Below, piece after piece: positions 1 through 9,477 of a stretch of DNA of 64,000 nucleotides (position 1 is its first letter; each line of letters begins with the position of its first letter). The notes beneath the pieces were generated by a model that searched no databases, was not told the DNA's origin, and saw nothing but the letters and a program-made list of their open reading frames with translations. The stretch is taken from assembly GCF_032062135.1 (NCBI RefSeq), contig NC_092869.1, positions 43,551,534-43,615,533 of the forward strand. The letters are read 5' to 3'. This DNA is from Pyxicephalus adspersus. Lineage: Eukaryota; Chordata; Amphibia; Anura; Pyxicephalidae. Both the position numbers and the translations under genes were made by a program.

Positions 1-980
1 CTATGTATTATATCCGTGTAAATATTTCCCCTCCCTTGATTCTTTTCTTACCATTTGCATTCTATATGTTATTTTAAAACCATTTTATGTTTGAATGATA
101 TCCATCAATAAAGAAATTTATATATCTAGTAACCCCTCCTATTACCCAACCCATTGGTTTTATCAGAACTAAGGACTCCTGCACTCTGCTGGCTCCCCCT
201 CCCAGCCATGATTTGCTGGCAATGTATAGAGAAGCATAGAGACCTAGTGATGTGGCTCTATAATAAGATTTGCAATCTTATTAAAAATGGTAATAGTATG
301 ATAGGTAGAGTTGGTGGGTAATGGGGCAAGGTGGAAAAATATAATGTAAGCCGATCTTGGAGCGGAGTGTTCCTTTAAGTCGGTCAGTTCCTCATATACA
401 TTGTGAGATAGAAAGCAGTGGGATGGCGCAGTCGGGAATATTTCAGTTCTGCTCTATGGTCACCCATCCCACCCCCTGCAGACCCCAATGTGAAGATGAA
501 TAGTATTGTGAATCATTATAGCGCAGGAGTCGCGGGACTGCGATTTTTACGACTTGCGTGTTTTATACAGTTTATGACTTCCAAGGTCCTCTCAGCTCCC
601 CCCATATATTCACTATCCCTGTGGAAGCAATTAGATGTGAAATATCAACATGTATTTATTAAGTAGATGCCGCGCTTATCGCCCCCCTGGGGGTGATCCG
701 CAGAGCTGGAGGGTTGGCGCTTCCTGTAATGGGTTTCATGTTTGCCGGCACAGAAGGAAATCAGTCACAATGAGAAAAAATCTAAATCTGAAATTTGTTA
801 CAAAAAAGAGAAAAATCCCACAAACAAGAAACTGATAAAATGAGTTTGTAAAGTTCTCTGTAAGGCTGGGATGGGGGAACTGAGCTGTGTGATGTATAGG
901 GGGCGCTCTAACAGGGGCTCATCATACTGCAACATCAATATTGCTGATCAATGATCATCAGTTCATTGATCTTATTATAT
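1..980. other. Unannotated, apparently unique DNA
   Basis: No gene, repeat unit or RNA gene is recognised here. Short open frames on the plus strand (418-666, 650-835) lack any domain, biased composition or splice context and are read as chance. The stretch is mildly AT-rich with isolated CpG-containing patches near 660-720 and 900-915. Confidence 0.6.
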
Positions 981-1025
981 CCTGACCTGCACAGTACCAC
1001 TTCTCTTGTCCCGTACCCCGGGTGG
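981..1025 (+). repeat. Isolated monomer fragment of the 77-bp minisatellite
   Basis: The sequence CTGCACAGTACCACTTCTCT followed by TTGTCCCGTACCCCGGGT matches the first half of the 77-bp unit that forms the arrays at 1601-2090 and 3151-3462. It lies about 575 bp upstream of the first array with non-array DNA between. This suggests the array was once longer, or that a monomer was displaced. Confidence 0.8.
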
Positions 1026-1600
1026 GATGGGCCTGAGAGTGGTAAGCGGGGGGTTAATATTTAATATTATAATTACAGCATCACCTGGAATACTCCTTAT
1101 TAAACTTACAGCAAGTTTCTGATGAATTATTATTGGAGAAACTTTGTAACAATTTCTTCCTGACATTTCTGGATTTGTCTTCTTTAATAATAGATGTGGG
1201 CGCTGATAATGAAGACGAGCGGCTCCTGGAGGTTGTGTTCGGGTTTGAGGGTCGCACTCAGTGCCCAATTTATGGAGCGTAAAATAATGGGTCAAGAGGT
1301 TGGCATGTCTGCATTATTCATAGAAAACGGTGAGAGCGCAGCACAGCGCACAGGTAAAACGAGTTCACATTGTCCGCTATCAGGTGAGAAGGGCGGGGGG
1401 AGGGGCTGGGATAGCCGCAGTCTCTGTACACGTCCTATGTTTAGCAGCGGATTGGCTGCTGCACATCAATATTATCTCAACCCAAAATTCCCACAAATAT
1501 TATTCATTACAGGGACATAAAACTGGAAATAAATCTTTCACCATACCCAGAGGAAAATCTGACAGCCAATCACACTATGAATAACACAACCGATACTCAG
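1026..1600. other. Spacer between orphan monomer and minisatellite array
   Basis: No recognisable gene or repeat. Small overlapping open frames on both strands (975-1295 minus, 1194-1520 plus) have no recognisable domain and run into the repeat, so they are not called as genes. Confidence 0.55.
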
Positions 1601-2090
1601 ACTCTGCACAGTACCACTTCTCTTGTCCTGTACCTCGGGTGTAATTCTCAGTATCTGTTCTTATTCTGTTTGTATAAACTCTGCGCAGTACCACTTCTCT
1701 TGTCTTGTACCCCCGATGTAATTCCCAGTATCTGTTCTTATTTTGTATGTATGGACTCTGCACAGTACCACTTCTCTTGTCCTGTACCCCGGGTGTAACT
1801 CTCGGTATCTGTTCTTATTCTGTATGTATGGACTCTGCACAATGCCACTTCTCTTGTTCTGTACCCCGGGTGTAATTCTCAGTATCTGTTCTTATTCTGT
1901 ATGTATAGACTCTGCACAGTACCACTTCTCTTGTTCTGTACCCCGGGTGTAATTCTCGGTATCTGTTATTATTCTGTGTGTATGGGCCCTGCACAATGCC
2001 ACTTCTCTTGTTCTGTACCCTGGGTGTAATTCTCAGTATATGTCCCTGCTCTGTATGCATGCACAGTACCACTTCCCCAGATCTCCTGGT
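1601..2090 (+). repeat. 77-bp minisatellite array, block 1
   Basis: Units begin ACTCTGCACAGTACCACTTC at 1601, 1678, 1755, 1832, 1909 and 1986, exactly 77 bp apart, with a broken last unit to about 2090. Units differ by a few substitutions each (for example CCCGGG against CTCGGG or CCCGAT). The unit length is not a multiple of three, so the open frames that cross it on both strands are repeat artefacts. Confidence 0.95.
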
Positions 2091-2541
2091 TTGACATATT
2101 TAAGGGGCACTCCGGGTGATTTAGTTCTCCTGCACTGTCTGATCCGGCTGTGCGGTTCCTCACCCAGTAGAATAAACATGCTGAACTGGGCAATAACATT
2201 GTGTTGTTTATTTCTCACTTGCAGCATCTCTGAGCATTAATAACGGGAGAAAGTGCTGAGGACTGGAAGAGCTGACAACGCTCCAATTTGTTACCCAGCA
2301 AACCACATTTTGTATATGGCCTGAGAGCGGCATAAGATGAATGTGCTTTCACCTCCAACATAAATAAATGTATGGCCAGCAGCTGCTTCCTGTGAATCCA
2401 GGTGAACGCACAATGTACGGATCACATAATATCCACAGCACGCACTGCCGAAACACCAGATGTGGGCCTGCCGCAATGCTCTGCAGACTATAGAGACTGC
2501 AATAAATGATCGATCTGCACAATATATCAACATGTCTCTAA
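2091..2541. other. Non-repetitive spacer between two minisatellites
   Basis: About 450 bp that resembles neither the 77-bp nor the 88-bp unit. It contains a Pu/Py-mixed segment with AATAAA-like strings but no supported gene. It separates 77-bp block 1 from the 88-bp array. Confidence 0.6.
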
Positions 2542-3150
2542 GGGTGCAATGTTCTGCAGAACTCTAGAGGGGTCAGTGGGGGAATAATCTGCAGAATATA
2601 CAATATGTATCAGTCAGGGGGGGATGGGAGGGTGCAATGTTCTGCAGATCTGTGAAGGGGTCAGTGGTGGAATAATCTGCAGAATATACAAAATGTATCT
2701 GTCAGGGTGGGATGGGAGGGTGCAATGTTCTGCAGAACTCTAGAGGGGTCAGTGGTGGAATAATCTGCAGAATATATAATATGTATCTGTCAGGGGGAGA
2801 TGGGAGGGTGCAATGTTCTGCAGATCTGTGAAGGGGTCAGTGGTGGAATAATCTGCAGAATATATAATATGTATCTGTCAGAGGGAGATGGGAGGGTGCA
2901 ATGTTCTGCAGATCTGTAGAGGGGTCATTGATGGAATAATCTTCAGAATATATAATATGTATCTGTCAGGGGGAAGATGGGAGGGTGCAATGTTCTGCAG
3001 ATCTGTGAAGGGGTCAGTGGTGGAATAATCTGCAGAATATACAAAATGTATCTGTCAGGGGGGATGGGAGGGTGCAATGTTCTGCAGATCTCTAGAGGGG
3101 TCAGTGATGGAATAATCTGCAGAATATACAATATGTATCTGTCGGGGGGA
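2542..3150 (+). repeat. 88-bp minisatellite array
   Basis: Units beginning GGGTGCAATGTTCTGCAGA start at 2542, 2630, 2718, 2806, 2894, 2983 and 3070, giving periods of 88, 88, 88, 88, 89 and 87 bp. Two sub-types alternate: one with AACTCTAGAGGGGTCA and one with ATCTGTGAAGGGGTCA. The array ends where the 77-bp minisatellite resumes. Confidence 0.95.
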
Positions 3151-3462
3151 TTATTCTGTATGTTTGGCCCTTGCATAGTACCACTTCTCCTGTCTTGTAC
3201 CCCGGGTGTAATTCTCGGTATCTGTTCTTATTCTGTATGTATGAACTACGCACAGTACCACTTCTCTAGTCCCATACCCCGGGTATAATTCTCAGTATCT
3301 GTTCTTATTCTCTATATATGGATTCTGCACAGTACCACTTCTCTTGTCTTGTACCCCGGTTGTAATTCTCAGTATCTGTTCTTATCCTGTATGTATGTAC
3401 TCTGCACAGTACCACTTCTCTTGTCCTGTACCCTGGGTGTAATTCTCGGTATCTGTTCTTAT
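3151..3462 (+). repeat. 77-bp minisatellite array, block 2
   Basis: About four further copies of the 77-bp unit seen at 1601-2090, starting with the TTATTCTGTATGTTTGGCCC segment and ending near TCTGTTCTTATTTTCGG. It abuts the 88-bp array with almost no spacer, so the 88-bp array and its 450-bp left flank now sit between two blocks of one 77-bp family. Confidence 0.92.
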
Positions 3463-4289
3463 TTTCGGATGTGATCTGAGAAATAATTGCTCATTGTTAT
3501 GTAAATCTGGTGCGATGTTGGTTGATGAGCGCTCTGTAAATGCCGCCGTTGTCTCGCGGTGTCAGCCAGTCGCAGTGATGGTCTTCGCGCTGCGTTCTTC
3601 TGTCTGGCGCTCGATCGGAATAAAGCGGCATAATTGTCTTTCTCATTACCCGGGAACATAAATTACGGGCAGACAATGCTGATGCACGCAATGGCCGCCG
3701 CGCTCCGCAGACACAATTAATGAGTTTATTGATTGTTTTCTTTGTGGATTTTATTTTGTGTCTTGTTTTATTTGGCATCTGAGCGCTCTTTGCGTTGACT
3801 GGCCGCCATCTTCACCTCCCTGGCTTGTGGTTAGTTTTTTCCGGCGGCCCTGCTGGATCTCTCTGCTGTTATCCTATGTACCGGCGCTGCATGGAGAACC
3901 CAGAAAGCAGTGATTGTACCTGGACAGACATATAACTGAAGGGCCCATTCGCCCTTGTTTGCAGAGCTCTGTGTAACACTTTGTGCATTGCATTAAGACA
4001 ACCTATGGCGTCCGTTCCCATCAATACCCTGCAATGGTGCGCAGTCAGCAAATAGCATCAGACTTTTGTACAGTGCAACCCAATGTTCTGCAAAACGTTG
4101 CAATGTGCTGCAACACAAACAAATGAATAAACCAAAAAAATAATGAAGTGCAGTGCAATGAGTTATAACAACAAATTATGCAGCATGGTATATATACAAT
4201 GCCTGTGCTTTGGAGTGAGTAAGCCCTAAAACTTTGTAATCATTAAACCCTGAAATATAAACTCAGATTAATCACTAGATACTGTGCCA
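3463..4289. other. CpG-containing unique-looking DNA
   Basis: No gene is supported. From about 3510 to 3720 the sequence is richer in CpG than its surroundings (GATGAGCGCTCTG, TCTCGCGGTGTC, GCCGCCGCGCTCC), followed by AATTAATGAG. That mix resembles a conserved non-coding element or a small CpG patch rather than a repeat. After 4050 the sequence becomes AT-rich. Confidence 0.4.
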
Positions 4290-4822
4290 GGTTCTAGTTC
4301 TGGATGATCACATGACATCACCATGCCAGGTATCTCTACATTGGCCTTGAGTCACATGACATCATCTTGGTGGCTTTCACTAGATTGGCTGTGAATGATC
4401 ACATGCCATTACTATGCTAAGTATCTCTACATTGGCTGTGGGTGATCACATGACATTATCATACCATTATCTCTACATTGACTTTGAGTTACATGACATC
4501 ATCTAGGTAGCTTTCATCACATTGGCTGTGGGTGATCACATGACATTACTATGCTAAGTATCTCTATATTGGCTGAGAGTAGTCACATGACATCACAATG
4601 CCAAGTATTTCTACATTAACTTTAAGTCACATGACATAATCTTGGTGGCTTTCACTATATTGGCTGTGAGCAATCAGATGACATCACCATACTAAGTATC
4701 TCGGCTTTGAGTGATCACCTGACATCACCATGCTAACTATCTCTACATTGACCACGAGTGGTCACATGACATCATTATGCCATGAATCTCTACATTTACT
4801 TTGAGTCACATGACATCATCCT

Positions 4823-4930
4823 TATTTAATGTACAGCACTGCGTTATATGTTGGCGCTATATAAATCCTGTTTATTATTATTATTATTTAATAATAATAA
4901 TAATAATAATATTAATAATTATTAATATTA
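4823..4930 (+). mobile_element. L2-type LINE 3' tail, copy in minisatellite
   Basis: TTTAATGTACAGCACTGCG, then ATGTTGGCGCTATATAAATC and CTGTTTATTATTATT match the 3' end of the L2-type LINE seen at 53866-54550. The tail continues as an (ATT)/(TAA) microsatellite. The insertion sits inside the CATCATC|TTGGTGGCTTTC variant of the surrounding minisatellite. Confidence 0.85.
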
Positions 4931-5076
4931 TAATCTTAGTGGCTTTCTCTACATTGGCTGTGGGTGATCAGCTGACATCACCATGCTAACCATCTCTACA
5001 TTGGCTCCGAGTGGTCACATGACATCATTATGCCAAGAATCTCCTCACTGACTTTGAGTCTCAGGACATCATCCCT

Positions 5077-5175
5077 TTTTAATGTACAGCATTGCGTAAT
5101 ATGTTGGCGCTATATAAATTCTGTTAATTATTGTTAAAAATAATATTAATAGTAATCATAATAATAATATTTATA
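5077..5175 (+). mobile_element. L2-type LINE 3' tail, duplicated copy
   Basis: A second L2 tail with the same junctions to the minisatellite as the copy at 4823. The flanking array text also matches, at a fixed offset of 253 bp (ACTTTGAGTC at 4798 and 5051). The simplest reading is one insertion, then tandem duplication of a ~253-bp block containing it. Its microsatellite tail has since diverged from the first copy. Confidence 0.8.
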
Positions 5176-5345
5176 ATCTTAGTGGCTTTCACTACATTGG
5201 CTGTGGGTGATCACCTGACATCACCATGATAACTATATCTACATTGGCTCGGAATGGTCACATGATATCATTAAACCAAGTATCTCTACATTGCTATCAC
5301 TATATTGCCTCTGAGTGATCACATGACATCACCATGCCGTTTCCC

Positions 5346-6083
5346 TACATCGGCTCTGAACATGCTGACATTTCGGTGTAATCCAGTAATAATAATCTCT
5401 GATGACTCTTTGTAATGATCCGCAGTTCTCATATTCCTGATAGTTTTCCTTCACACCACCATTGATATTTCAGCCATTAATTATAAATGGACCCTGGTGC
5501 TACATTTGTATAATTTTCTGAACAATTATAGAAAATTAAGTGAAAATGAGGTGGTAATTAAACACGGGAAGGCTTTCATCCCTGCGATTATCATTATTAT
5601 ATCTGCCATTCTGTGATGGGTAAATTACACTCGTCGGCCCTCTCGTCTCCCCCATATGCTAAAAACTGGAAATGAAAGCAATATACAGAGCGCAGGTATT
5701 CCCACCGTCTGCTCCATCCTTTAAATGTCACCTTTTTATGGCCCGTCCTGATGAATAAAAGGCTGCGTGAGCTCGTCGCGGAGGGCCGCGCAGTACAGTC
5801 TGCGTGAGATTGATGGCCGGGCTTCACATTGTTTTGTTGGAGCTGAAAATCTCGGCATTATCTCTGCAGACAATGGGATGAAAAGTTGTTACATTGTATC
5901 AAGCGGCTTCTATTATTCCTCCTATTTTACTGTCATTGTCACAACATTCTCCATTATTCAGATGGCAGACGGATTTCTCGTTCTGCTGCTCCTGTCGCTG
6001 AATTCATGCCAAGGCAAAAATCCTCCTTCATAACAATTCCCATCTGTACCGGATTTGTTCAAATACAAAGATTTAGCGGCACG

Positions 6084-6084
<1 letters not shown>
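5346..6084. other. Unique-looking DNA, no gene found
   Basis: No coding or RNA gene is supported. Open frames at 5597-5827 (minus) and 5767-6033 (plus) show no domain, and the latter's neighbouring frame runs into the TA repeat. A CpG-bearing patch lies at about 5765-5830 (GAGCTCGTCGCGGAGGGCCG). Confidence 0.5.

Positions 6085-6140
<56 letters not shown>
6085..6140. repeat. (TA)28 microsatellite
   Basis: An uninterrupted TA dinucleotide run of 56 bp. Such runs are length-unstable and can extrude as cruciforms. Confidence 0.97.
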
Positions 6141-6144
<4 letters not shown>

Positions 6145-6159
6145 AAAATTTAGTTTTGA

Positions 6160-6500
6160 AGAAGGTAAGGAAGTTTTTTGGTCCTCTGCCAAATTTCTAC
6201 TGTGACCCCAATGGGGAGGTTTCATTGTCTTGGTGAACACTGTCACTCAGAAAGTGGGGGGAAAGGAGAAACTTAACATGTTGAGTTGTCTATCAGGTGA
6301 GGAAGATCCTACAGCAAAGACTGGAGAGATTTCCTCACATTTCCTGTTGTCATTACAACAGGAAGTAAAGGCAAATCTCCTTAGTGGGATGCAGACAAAA
6401 CAACCTGATGGGGGTTTTATCTCTTTCATGCTCTGTATTTTGGATTGGATGTCCACTTTACTTATCATTGTTGGAGCACAAACTTGAATTTTCCTGTTTT
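6160..6500 (+). repeat. Probable non-autonomous DNA-element fragment
   Basis: The stretch contains GGAGAGATTTCCTCACATTT, then a palindromic core CCTGTTGTCATTACAACAGG and the segment ACCTGATGGGGGTTTTATCT. This layout resembles a dispersed DNA-transposon derivative common in ranid frogs, and a weaker relative (TCACTTCCTGTCCTCTTTGA) appears near 20005. Termini and target duplication are not clear, so the family is not named. Confidence 0.35.
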
Positions 6501-6639
6501 CATGATGATAATGTTTAATGTTGTACTCATATGAATTTCTGTGCAAGGAAAGAACAGCGAAAGGTCTTCTTGGAATTTTTCCTCTGATCGGAAATTTCCT
6601 TCAGAGGCCACATAACAGAGCTTGTCCTCTGCTGATTTT

Positions 6640-7160
6640 AATTGCTAATTTCCTGCGAGGTCTCGGGGTCTTCGCTGTCACGTAACGGCGCCGCTGAACT
6701 CTAAACGCCAGCACTTGCCTGTTGCCGGCTCTCCGCTGGGCTGTCAGCAGCAGCTACATGAAATCTCTGCAAGAAAATTAGATTTATGTTTGATTTATGC
6801 CACGATGAACTAAAAAATGTGTCCGCGGCCATTCTGCATCTCTAAACAAATATGAGTGATTTAAGTGGAAGTCGTTCGGCAACTTCCAGCGGTATTCATT
6901 AGTGAACAAAGCGCATAAGTCATCGACAATTCCGTTTCAGCGGCAGAAATGCGCGTGCCGCCTCCGGTTCTGTGTTTGAATCTCATGAGCGGCCTGCCAG
7001 CTTTTTATTCTCGTCGTCTTTTAGCTAGTTTCATATTCCTCGTCTCTTGGTAAATTACCCATCTCGCTTGATGTGTCAAAAGAAGAATCTTAAGAAATCG
7101 AGCAAACAAATTGCAGCTTATTAACGCAATTCGCCAAATGATACGTTTTGTCAGCCGGGA
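6640..7160. promoter_or_regulatory. Candidate conserved non-coding segment
   Basis: A 500-bp non-repetitive stretch with many CpGs (GTCACGTAACGGCGCCGCTG, GTCCGCGGCC, GCGCGTGCCGCC) mixed with AT-rich factor-like motifs (TTGATTTATGCC, TTAAGTGG, CATTAG). It lacks repeat hallmarks and any coding frame. Retained CpGs in an otherwise CpG-poor region suggest constraint. This is inference from composition; only alignment to other frogs could confirm it. Confidence 0.3.
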
Positions 7161-7395
7161 AAATCCAACGTTGTAAGGAAGAATGCAGAAAAATGTATTA
7201 ACTGGTACATAATGCCCTATTGTGTGTCATCTATTATACCTTATTGGCCAATTTACTAGGGGTTCCAGATACTCACATTGGGAAAATCTGCTCCCTTTAT
7301 GGTAAGTCTCAGCATTTCTATTCATTATGAACGTACGTTGTACAGTCCACTTTTATAGCAAAAAGTTCATATGAATACAATGAAAGTAGTCTCAA

Positions 7396-7432
7396 AATCC
7401 AATGCGCTTTGCCAAAATCGCTTCCTGTCTCC
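7396..7432 (-). ncRNA. Hammerhead-ribozyme-like motif (decayed)
   Basis: On the minus strand the left arm reads CAGGAAGCGATTTTGG then CAAAGCGCATTGGATTTT. It aligns with the CTGARGAAGC / GAAACGCGT motif of the right arm but has lost both the CUGANGA and GAAA cores. It is therefore a relic only. Confidence 0.3.
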
Positions 7433-7438
7433 TTCACC

Positions 7439-7474
7439 CTTGAAAAAGCCATTTTGGCAAAACGCGTTGGGCTT
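7439..7474 (+). ncRNA. Hammerhead-ribozyme-like motif (core mutated)
   Basis: CCTTGAAAAAGCC, loop ATTTT, GGCAAAACGCGTTGGG. The stem II arms GCC/GGC pair, and the stem III element ACGCGT plus T at the expected cleavage position are present. The CUGANGA core reads TTGAAAA and the GAAA core reads AAAA, so self-cleavage is not expected. Confidence 0.4.
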
Positions 7475-7613
7475 CGAGACTACTTTCATTGTTTTCGTAT
7501 GAAATTTTTACTATAAAAGTGGACTGTACTACATATGTTCAGAATGCAAAGAAATGCTGAGACTTTCCATAAAGGAAACAGACTTTCCCAATATGAGGAT
7601 CTGGAACCCCCGA

Positions 7614-9477
7614 CTTGGATAAACTTACATAAAATGCCTTTTTCTCCCTAGAATTTCTCTCTCCAAATACAAAGCAATACAAAAACTAAAGCTTAAATTA
7701 CCTGCAGCTGAAGGAGTCAAGGGATAGAAAGGAAACAGCTCCTGTGGTGCTCTTTTAGCAGAAATCCCAAAGTACTACGTGAGATAAATCACGTGGCTTA
7801 TATGTTATATATATGTAATGGCCCGTACAAATGATGAAATGGCAATGCTCCAGTGGTGTGGTCAGCACTGATACCAAGTCATTACATGGTGTTGTTGGTC
7901 ACACATTAGAAGCTTGCAGAGTGGAAAGCAGTGATAGGTTGACCAGTGTGACACTCATTTATTGTCCAATAGGCAGGCTGTAGGGGCGGGTCTGTGACCA
8001 AGCTGAACTGCATGCACAGTCATGGTCCCAGGTCGAGTGTCTGCAGAGGCGTGCGGATCACAGAATTACCAATCGCTTGGCTGGAGGACATTTGGAATAT
8101 TTGTATTTCAGTCACATGTTTAGTTGCATTCCTGGAGATCAGCGTCATAAAAATACTATTACTGCTCCCCAGCATGATGGAGGACCCATAGATATAAGCC
8201 TGGCTCTACACTGCACACCATATCTGTACAATACTTTATAGATGAGATGAATAGTGCAAAGTGTGAAGGAGAATGCGTTACAATACTTCCCACATGATCT
8301 GTGACTTTATCCCCCCGATTCCTCTAGAGGACATTTCCCAGGGGAAGCAAAAAGAAAGAAAACTGCCAGATTAGCAAAACTCTTAATTATTGCAGCTTTA
8401 TTTTACTTTAATGGCTTCCAATTAAATAGGGATTTAGAATGCGGCTACAGTAAGTGCGCGATCCATCACTCCGGCAATGGTCACCAATGAAGATTTCTGG
8501 ATAAAAATTCTCCTTCAGAGCCCTTCAGGAGCCTGCAAACAACTGAGCAACTCTGGGTGATCAATGGGGCAAGAAGGGCATTTGTTCCTGGTCCTGCAGA
8601 ATGGAGGACGGACATGGGATGAGCATACCATGGAGCTTAGAGCAATAGAAATATCAGCTTTTCCTCCAATGTGTCTGACCAATAATGCCGAAATCATAGC
8701 CACGTGGCCCCCTGCTTATTTTAGGATTTGCAGATCTGTACTGATTGCACTGAATATAGAATAGAGAGGCCTGCCAATCTAGGACATGGCAAGGTCATTC
8801 CACCTGGTGCCCAGGCAGCTCTCATTAGGCCCTGGCTCCTTTACCCATACACTGGTACAATGCCCCCTTGGTATCTGGTGGATCAGCACTTTGCTTGTCA
8901 ATGAATGCTGCAGCTGGCGGGATATCTGCTGATTCATGTGGATGAGATTTTAATAAGCCCCAGTGACAAGCTTGGAAAGTGCTGAACCGCAGCTGGAAAC
9001 GGAGCCAAAACACAGTTCGCTCCGGGCACCTAAAATACTGTAAGCAAACGTTTTAAATGAAACATCGATATTGACAGCAGCCGGGTCCAGGGGAGTAATC
9101 CAGAGGTCTGTTGTGTAGTCTATTTACCGGGAATGGAAGTGAATATTCACAGATTGCTGTACTTTTCAAGTGTTTTACGGCATCTGTGTGCTCTCTGCGC
9201 TTGGAACACTGAGCTGAAAGATCAACAGAGGTTACAGGGGAGAGAATTTCAAATTTATCCTGATTTCAAAAAGACTCTATTCATTAAAAAGGTCACCGGT
9301 GATGACTGCCAAGTACAGGAGGGTGGTCCGGGAGCCTTCTTTATGTTTAGGTAGATCTACCCCCTCTGGGGTGTAGTAGCAGGCCAACCTTACCCAATGC
9401 CCCAGCCTCAGCTCCCAGGCACATGGTAGGGAAAGTTGGGTGCCAGTTATGTCATTGGTAGATGGACAAGAAAGGGT
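7614..9477. other. Unannotated DNA, no gene supported
   Basis: No repeat unit or coding domain is recognised. The small open frames at 7994-8191, 8515-8703 (minus), 8564-8764 and 9133-9354 are unrelated to one another and carry no motif. A short TATATATG-rich patch lies near 7800-7820. Confidence 0.5.

Larger units (their letters stand above)
4290..5345 (+). repeat. 43-47-bp degenerate minisatellite
   Basis: More than fifteen imperfect copies of a unit of roughly TCTCTACATTGGCTNTGAGT followed by GATCACATGACATCACCATG. Starts of CATGACATCA are spaced 44, 47, 47, 43, 47 and 46 bp in the first 300 bp. Two variants alternate: one with AGTCACATGACATCATCTTG plus GTGGCTTTCAC, one with GATCACATGACATCACCATG plus CTAAGTAT. 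Two L2-tail insertions (4823-4930 and 5077-5175) lie inside it. Confidence 0.9.
7257..7613. mobile_element. Long inverted repeat (foldback), Penelope-terminus-like
   Basis: Outer text GGGGTTCCAGATACTCACAT at 7258 is mirrored by ATGAGGATCTGGAACCCC ending near 7612. Further matched pairs run inward, such as GTACAGTCCACTTTTATAG on the left and CTATAAAAGTGGACTGTAC on the right. Each arm ends at the centre in a hammerhead-like motif, the two facing opposite directions. Paired inverted copies of a terminal sequence are a known arrangement of Penelope-like elements, but no coding part is present, so assignment is inference. Confidence 0.75.

Noticed and set aside
1577..2072. Open frames on both strands across the 77-bp repeat
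   Set aside because: Unit length 77 is not a multiple of three; frames are open only because the unit happens to lack stops.
4290..5345. CRISPR-like regular repeats
   Set aside because: Units are directly adjacent and degenerate with no unique spacers; other repeats mark this as vertebrate DNA.
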